Source: Actinomycetota bacterium
GTDB lineage: Bacteria > Actinomycetota > Thermoleophilia > UBA2241
DNA length: 43,006 bases
Assembly (NCBI GenBank): GCA_012514235.1
Contig: JAAZAR010000079.1
Span: 1-43,006 of the forward strand
Direction of reading: 5' to 3'
The notes below the pieces were generated by a model that saw nothing but the letters and a program-made list of their open reading frames with translations, was not told the DNA's origin and did no database searches. Shown one piece after another: positions 39,208 to 43,006 of this stretch. The translations under genes and the position numbers were made by a program. Numbering within the stretch: the stretch's first letter is position 1; each line of letters begins with the position of its first letter.

Positions 39208-40295
39208 GCCTCGTCGCCCTGCTCGAGCTCCGCGGCGCCGGCGGCGAACCCATGGATCTCCGCCGCACGCTCCGCTCGCACGGGGTCGCGGAGCTCCCGC
39301 CCATGAGCGTGAGCGCCGACGGGCTGAGCGCCACCGTCACGCTGACCGCGGCCGACGGCGCCCGGACCGTGCGGATCGGGCAGGCGCAGAGCGATGCGGC
39401 TCGGGAGCCGCGGAGGCCGCCGTCCGGAACGGGAGACGAAGCGGCCGCCCGACCGACCGGCGGCTCGGCGACGCGAGCCGGCGTGCCGCTCCTTTCGGTG
39501 ACGGTCGCGGACGTGGGGCCGCCGCCCGGCGGGGCCGCCACGGCGAGCCTGATCGCCTCCGTCCGCCGGATGCTCTGCCTCGACGACGACCTGAGTCACT
39601 TCTACGAGCGGATCGCCGGCGACGAGGCCCTGGCCTGGGCGACGCGCGGCGCCGGACGGCTGCTCCGCAGCCCGACCGTCTTCGAGGACGTCGTCAAGAC
39701 GGTCTGCACGACGAACTGCGCCTGGTCGGCGACCGAGCGGATGGTCGGCGCCCTGGTCGGCCGGCTCGGAGAGCCGGCCCCGGGGGCGCCGCCCGGCGAC
39801 GTCGCCGGCCGCGCCTTCCCGTCGCCGGCGGCCATGGCCGCCGCCGGCGACGACTTCTACGCCGGCGTCGCCCGCGCCGGGTACCGCGGCCCCTACCTGA
39901 GGGAGATCGCCCGGCGGGTCGCCGACGGCGAGCTCGACCTGGAGGAGCTGCTCGTCACGAGCGGCGCCGGGCTCACCGACGACGAGGTCGAGCGGCGCCT
40001 CCTCGCCCTCCCCGGCGTGGGACCCTACGCCGCGGCCCACGTGATGCTCCTGCTGGGCCGCCACTCGCGCCTCGTGCTCGACGCGTGGACGCGACCCAAG
40101 TACGCGCGGCTGCTGGGCAAGCCGGCGGGCAGACTCGTCGCCGACCGGACCATCGCCCGGCGCTTCGGCCGCTACCGCGGCTACGCCGGGCTCGCCTTCT
40201 GGCTCTTCCTCACCCGCGACTGGGTCGACGACGGAGGAGATGCGGCGGGGCGGCGACCGGACCGTCTGAGCACAGGCGAGCCGCCCGCCCCCTGA
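39204..40295 (+). CDS. HhH-GPD DNA glycosylase (AlkA/OGG-like)
   Basis: A 363-residue base-excision repair enzyme. The C-terminal part has VFEDVVKTVCTTNCAWSATERMV, the helix-hairpin-helix LLALPGVGPYAAAHVMLLL and the downstream catalytic Asp in RLVLDAWTRPKY. This matches the 3-methyladenine/8-oxoguanine glycosylase superfamily, which flips and cuts out damaged bases. The first 130 residues form a less conserved domain with an Ala/Pro/Gly-rich linker. Its specific lesion is unclear. It is coupled to the EamA gene by a four-base overlap. Confidence 0.85.
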   Translation: MSLVALLELRGAGGEPMDLRRTLRSHGVAELPPMSVSADGLSATVTLTAADGARTVRIGQAQSDAAREPRRPPSGTGDEAAARPTGGSATRAGVPLLSVTVADVGPPPGGAATASLIASVRRMLCLDDDLSHFYERIAGDEALAWATRGAGRLLRSPTVFEDVVKTVCTTNCAWSATERMVGALVGRLGEPAPGAPPGDVAGRAFPSPAAMAAAGDDFYAGVARAGYRGPYLREIARRVADGELDLEELLVTSGAGLTDDEVERRLLALPGVGPYAAAHVMLLLGRHSRLVLDAWTRPKYARLLGKPAGRLVADRTIARRFGRYRGYAGLAFWLFLTRDWVDDGGDAAGRRPDRLSTGEPPAP

Positions 40296-40344
40296 TCCGC
40301 CGCCTGTCCTCGTTCCGCGGCGGCCGCCCCCCGATCAGCCGCCG

Positions 40345-41844
40345 TCAGGGCGCCGAGCCGGACGAGGTCGGACCGCTCATCCCCCAATCCTTCTCGATCA
40401 CGTCGAACACGTGCCGGGCCATGCGGTCGCCGCCCGCCCGGGAGAGGTGGATGCCGTCCGGCGCCCGCACGAGCACCTGGTCGCCGTTCTCGTCCTCGAG
40501 ATACTCGGCGTAGGACCCCTTGTCGTTGGCCATGACCTTCCAGGTGCTCACGAACGTCACGCCCTCGCGCTTCTTCGCCTCCGCCGCGTAGATGTGGTTC
40601 ATCATGGCGATGCGCTGGCGGTACCCGAAGTCCTTCATGATCGGCTGCCCGACCCAGTAGACGCGCCGTTCGCCCTCGGTGAGGATGTCCATCACTTCGC
40701 CGACTCGCTGGGCATAGACCTCCTGCCACTCCTTGGTGCCGACCTTGAGGATCCGGCCGTCGTACAGGACGTTCTGGGCGTCGTTGGCGCCGAAGAGGAC
40801 CACGGCAGCGTCGGGGCGGTAGTCCACGATCTGATCGACGAGCCGCTGCGGCCAGTCGTAGAAGTCAGGCCTCGTGAGACCGCTGGACACCTTGTAGTCG
40901 TTCTTCGCCTTGACGAGGCCGGTGGCCTCCGAGAGGTTGACGAGCGACGAGCCGAAGACCTGGTCCATGGAGTCGCCGGCGATGTACAGGCGCAGCGGCT
41001 TCTTCGCGGTGATCGCGCGCGGCCACAATGGCTTCTTCGCCTTCTTCTTGACGTCTGCGATGGTGTGGTGCTCCTCCTCGCCGCGGCCGAGCGCGTCGGC
41101 GACGGCCGTGCCCAGGTCATCGGCGTGCACCAGGCCGCTCAGCCCCGTCATGGGCGCCAGCAGAGCGAGTTGCAGCGTGCGCAGGGCGCCGTACGGACGC
41201 GCCTCGACCTCCCTCTTGATGTTCCACGCGTCCAGCAGCCCGGCGACGAAGAACCCGAGCAGCATGGCGAGGAGCACCGCGCCGGCCGAGCGGCGACGCC
41301 GGCGCGGTCCCTTGTGCCGCTCCGGCAAGGGACCGACTGCCTCAGGCCCGTGCGGGCCTTCGGGCTCGGCCCACTCCTCGCCGGCCTCGTAGCCGCCGGC
41401 CGTCCCGCGGGGAGGCCGACCGCCGCCTGCCGCGTACCCGGCCGTCCTGTGGCCCCGGGAGTCGTGCGATGGCCGCCCTCCCGCGCCGCGCGGCGGCTCC
41501 CCGAACCGCTCGAGGGCCTCGCGCGCCTGTCGCAGGTCGAGCGCCTCGCGCGTGCGGCACGCGTCGCGCTCCCCGCAGGACCCGGAGCCGGTCGCACCGG
41601 CACCGGACTCGGGTACGGGCCAGTCGCCGGCCTCTCGATCGGCCGGCCGCCGGGGCTGCTCGCGCCGCGGCCGCAGGTCCCAGACGAAGAGGTCGTCGTC
41701 CGGGTCCGGCTCGGGGCGCTGCGGCCGGCCGGCGTCCCTGTGCGGCCGGCCGGGCTCGCGGCTTGACCGGCCGGGCTCGTCGTCGAACGGCATGCCCATC
41801 TGCCCCGGATACTCGCCCTCATACGGTCTGTCGCCTCTGGTCAT
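40345..41844 (-). CDS. Membrane-anchored SGNH-fold protein (DUF459)
   Basis: A 499-residue protein. A long charged, disordered cytoplasmic N-terminus (about 1-185, rich in Arg, Pro, Gly) leads to one membrane helix (about 190-207). Outside lies an SGNH/GDSL-like domain: block I IAGDSMDQVFG, block III FGANDAQN and block V DGIHLSRAG with the catalytic D and H. DUF459 proteins are usually next to MBOAT acyltransferases and act as the second step in O-acetylating extracellular polysaccharide or wall polymers. The MBOAT gene ends 16 bases upstream, so the two form an operon. Confidence 0.85.
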   Translation of the reverse strand: MTRGDRPYEGEYPGQMGMPFDDEPGRSSREPGRPHRDAGRPQRPEPDPDDDLFVWDLRPRREQPRRPADREAGDWPVPESGAGATGSGSCGERDACRTREALDLRQAREALERFGEPPRGAGGRPSHDSRGHRTAGYAAGGGRPPRGTAGGYEAGEEWAEPEGPHGPEAVGPLPERHKGPRRRRRSAGAVLLAMLLGFFVAGLLDAWNIKREVEARPYGALRTLQLALLAPMTGLSGLVHADDLGTAVADALGRGEEEHHTIADVKKKAKKPLWPRAITAKKPLRLYIAGDSMDQVFGSSLVNLSEATGLVKAKNDYKVSSGLTRPDFYDWPQRLVDQIVDYRPDAAVVLFGANDAQNVLYDGRILKVGTKEWQEVYAQRVGEVMDILTEGERRVYWVGQPIMKDFGYRQRIAMMNHIYAAEAKKREGVTFVSTWKVMANDKGSYAEYLEDENGDQVLVRAPDGIHLSRAGGDRMARHVFDVIEKDWGMSGPTSSGSAP

Positions 41845-41860
41845 CCCGCCGCTTCCGCCG

Positions 41861-43006
41861 TCAGAACTTGAAGTACAGGAACTCCGCCGCGCCGGCCGGC
41901 CCCAGCACGTCGATCAGAAACAGGGCTACGGCCAGCGCCAGCCCCTGGCCCACCCAGCCGATGCGGCTGAAGCCCGCCTCGAGCCCCTCGATCGCCCGCC
42001 GCGGCACGTACTGCACGGCGATGCCGAGCACGCAGAGCGCCACGACCCAGATCGTCACCAGCGACCCGAGTGATCCCAGTCCGGCCACCAGCCGCCAGAG
42101 CACGGCGAACGCGTTGCCCATGGACTCGGCGCGGAAGAAGACCCACGCCACGCAGACGAACGCGAACACCCACAGCCGCTGCAGTGCCCGCGACCCCGGC
42201 GTGACTCCCGGCTCCGACACTCCCGCTGAGCGACGCACGTCCATCCGCGCCCGTTCGACCGCCAGGCCGACGCCGTGCAGAAGGCCCCAGAAGACGAACG
42301 TCCACCCGGCACCGTGCCACAGACCGCCGAGGAGGAACGTGAGCACCAGGTTGGCGTAGGTGCGCCCCCGGCCCTTGCGGTTGCCGCCCAGCGGTATGTA
42401 CAGGTAGTCGCGCAGCCAACTCGAGAGCGTGATGTGCCAGCGGCGCCAGAAGTCCTGGAGCGTGCGCGCCGTGTACGGTGCGTCGAAGTTGGCCGGCAGC
42501 TCGAACCCGAGCAGCAGAGAGGTGCCGATAGCGATGTCCGCGTAGGCGCTGAAGTCGCAGTAGATCTGCACCGCGTAGGCGATGATGCCCCACAGGGTCT
42601 CCCACGACGAGTAGGTCTGCGGCGAGGCGAACAGGCCGTTCACGATGTGCGTGGAGAGATAGTCTGCGATCAGCATCTTCTTGACCAGCCCGCCGAGGAT
42701 GAACACGAACGCCCGCGAGGAGTCCACCGTGTGGGGGTTCCTCGGCGACGTGAGCTGAGGCAGGAACTCGCGGGCTCTGGCGATGGGGCCCGCAAGCAGG
42801 TACGGGAAGAACGCCGTGTACACCGCGAAGTCGAGCGCCGGCGCCGGCGCGAGCTGGCCGCGGTAGATGTCGATCACGTAGGTCAGCATGCGGAAGACGA
42901 GGAACGAGATGCCGACCGGCAGGGCGATGCGCAGCAGCGGCAGCGGCGCGTCCATGCCGAACGCGCCGAGCACGTCGTTGAGGTTCACGACGAAGAAGTC
43001 GAAGTA
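41861..43006 (-). CDS. MBOAT-family O-acyltransferase, 5' end outside the window
   Basis: The frame stays open to the window end, so the true start is upstream; the last visible codons read YFDFFVVNLNDV as in AlgI-type proteins. About 380 residues are present with some nine membrane helices. The MBOAT signature is clear: YCDFSAYADIAIGTSLLLGFELPANFDAPY, DFWRRWHITLSSWLRDYLYIPLGGNR and the catalytic His in LLGGLWHGAGWTF. AlgI/DltB-like enzymes move acetyl groups across the membrane to an extracellular SGNH partner, here probably DUF459. Confidence 0.92.
   Translation of the reverse strand, partial: YFDFFVVNLNDVLGAFGMDAPLPLLRIALPVGISFLVFRMLTYVIDIYRGQLAPAPALDFAVYTAFFPYLLAGPIARAREFLPQLTSPRNPHTVDSSRAFVFILGGLVKKMLIADYLSTHIVNGLFASPQTYSSWETLWGIIAYAVQIYCDFSAYADIAIGTSLLLGFELPANFDAPYTARTLQDFWRRWHITLSSWLRDYLYIPLGGNRKGRGRTYANLVLTFLLGGLWHGAGWTFVFWGLLHGVGLAVERARMDVRRSAGVSEPGVTPGSRALQRLWVFAFVCVAWVFFRAESMGNAFAVLWRLVAGLGSLGSLVTIWVVALCVLGIAVQYVPRRAIEGLEAGFSRIGWVGQGLALAVALFLIDVLGPAGAAEFLYFKF

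Overview
The window is about 43 kb of very GC-rich bacterial DNA holding 43 protein genes packed on both strands. I see no rRNA, tRNA, CRISPR array, insertion sequence or phage gene. GTG starts are common, and many same-strand neighbours overlap by four bases (GTGA or ATGA). The penicillin-binding protein has a Pro/Lys/Thr-rich tail, and many genes have a -10 box almost touching the start codon. Together this fits a deep-branching Actinomycetota (Thermoleophilia- or Coriobacteriia-like). That placement is inference. The tungsten-type aldehyde oxidoreductase and the indolepyruvate:ferredoxin oxidoreductase point to a ferredoxin-based, at least partly anaerobic, amino-acid metabolism.

Layout. 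1-775: C-terminal end of a class A penicillin-binding protein. 818-8720 (minus): a fermentative module. iorA-iorB-ACT-paaK are translationally coupled and followed by a tandem GNAT acetyltransferase; next to them lie an aldehyde:ferredoxin oxidoreductase and a class II aldolase. 8979-11366 (plus): a membrane protein with a decayed GGDEF domain, then a three-gene operon of an unknown protein, a Roadblock/LC7 protein and a uracil-DNA-glycosylase-like protein without its active-site motifs. 11481-13967 (minus): rhomboid protease, PHP phosphatase and lipid kinase. 14045-16197 (plus): MarR repressor and DHA2-type exporter. 16371-17638: a small DRRxGERR protein, a LuxR-type response regulator and a two-helix membrane protein. 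17676-21873 (minus): a large FAD/Fe-S 2-hydroxyacid dehydrogenase, CcdA and a TlpA-like lipoprotein.

22217-25608 (plus): a secreted M6 metalloprotease and GalE. 25651-26948: an Fe-S Rrf2 regulator divergent from a membrane-anchored TPR protein. 26967-28645 (minus): nicotinamidase-like and nicotinate phosphoribosyltransferase genes (NAD salvage). 28710-31834 (minus): a GT-C-like membrane protein coupled to a CbiA-like protein that lacks both catalytic sites. 31955-35994 (plus): hybrid GAF histidine kinase, CheY-like receiver, a Cys-rich DRRxGERR microprotein and an intact GAF-GGDEF cyclase. 36057-38180 (minus): BlaI repressor, DUF1634, TauE/SafE permease and ArfB. 38218-40295 (plus): EamA transporter and HhH-GPD glycosylase. 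40345-43006 (minus): SGNH/DUF459 protein and an MBOAT O-acyltransferase cut by the window end.

The most striking window-wide signal is a TANNNT box placed exactly 6 or 7 bases before the start codon of eleven genes, which predicts leaderless mRNAs. Other points of interest are two apparent pseudoenzymes (UDG-like and CbiA-like), two microproteins with the same DRRxGERR motif next to signalling genes, and perfect operator-like palindromes in front of iorA, tlpA, marR and rrf2.
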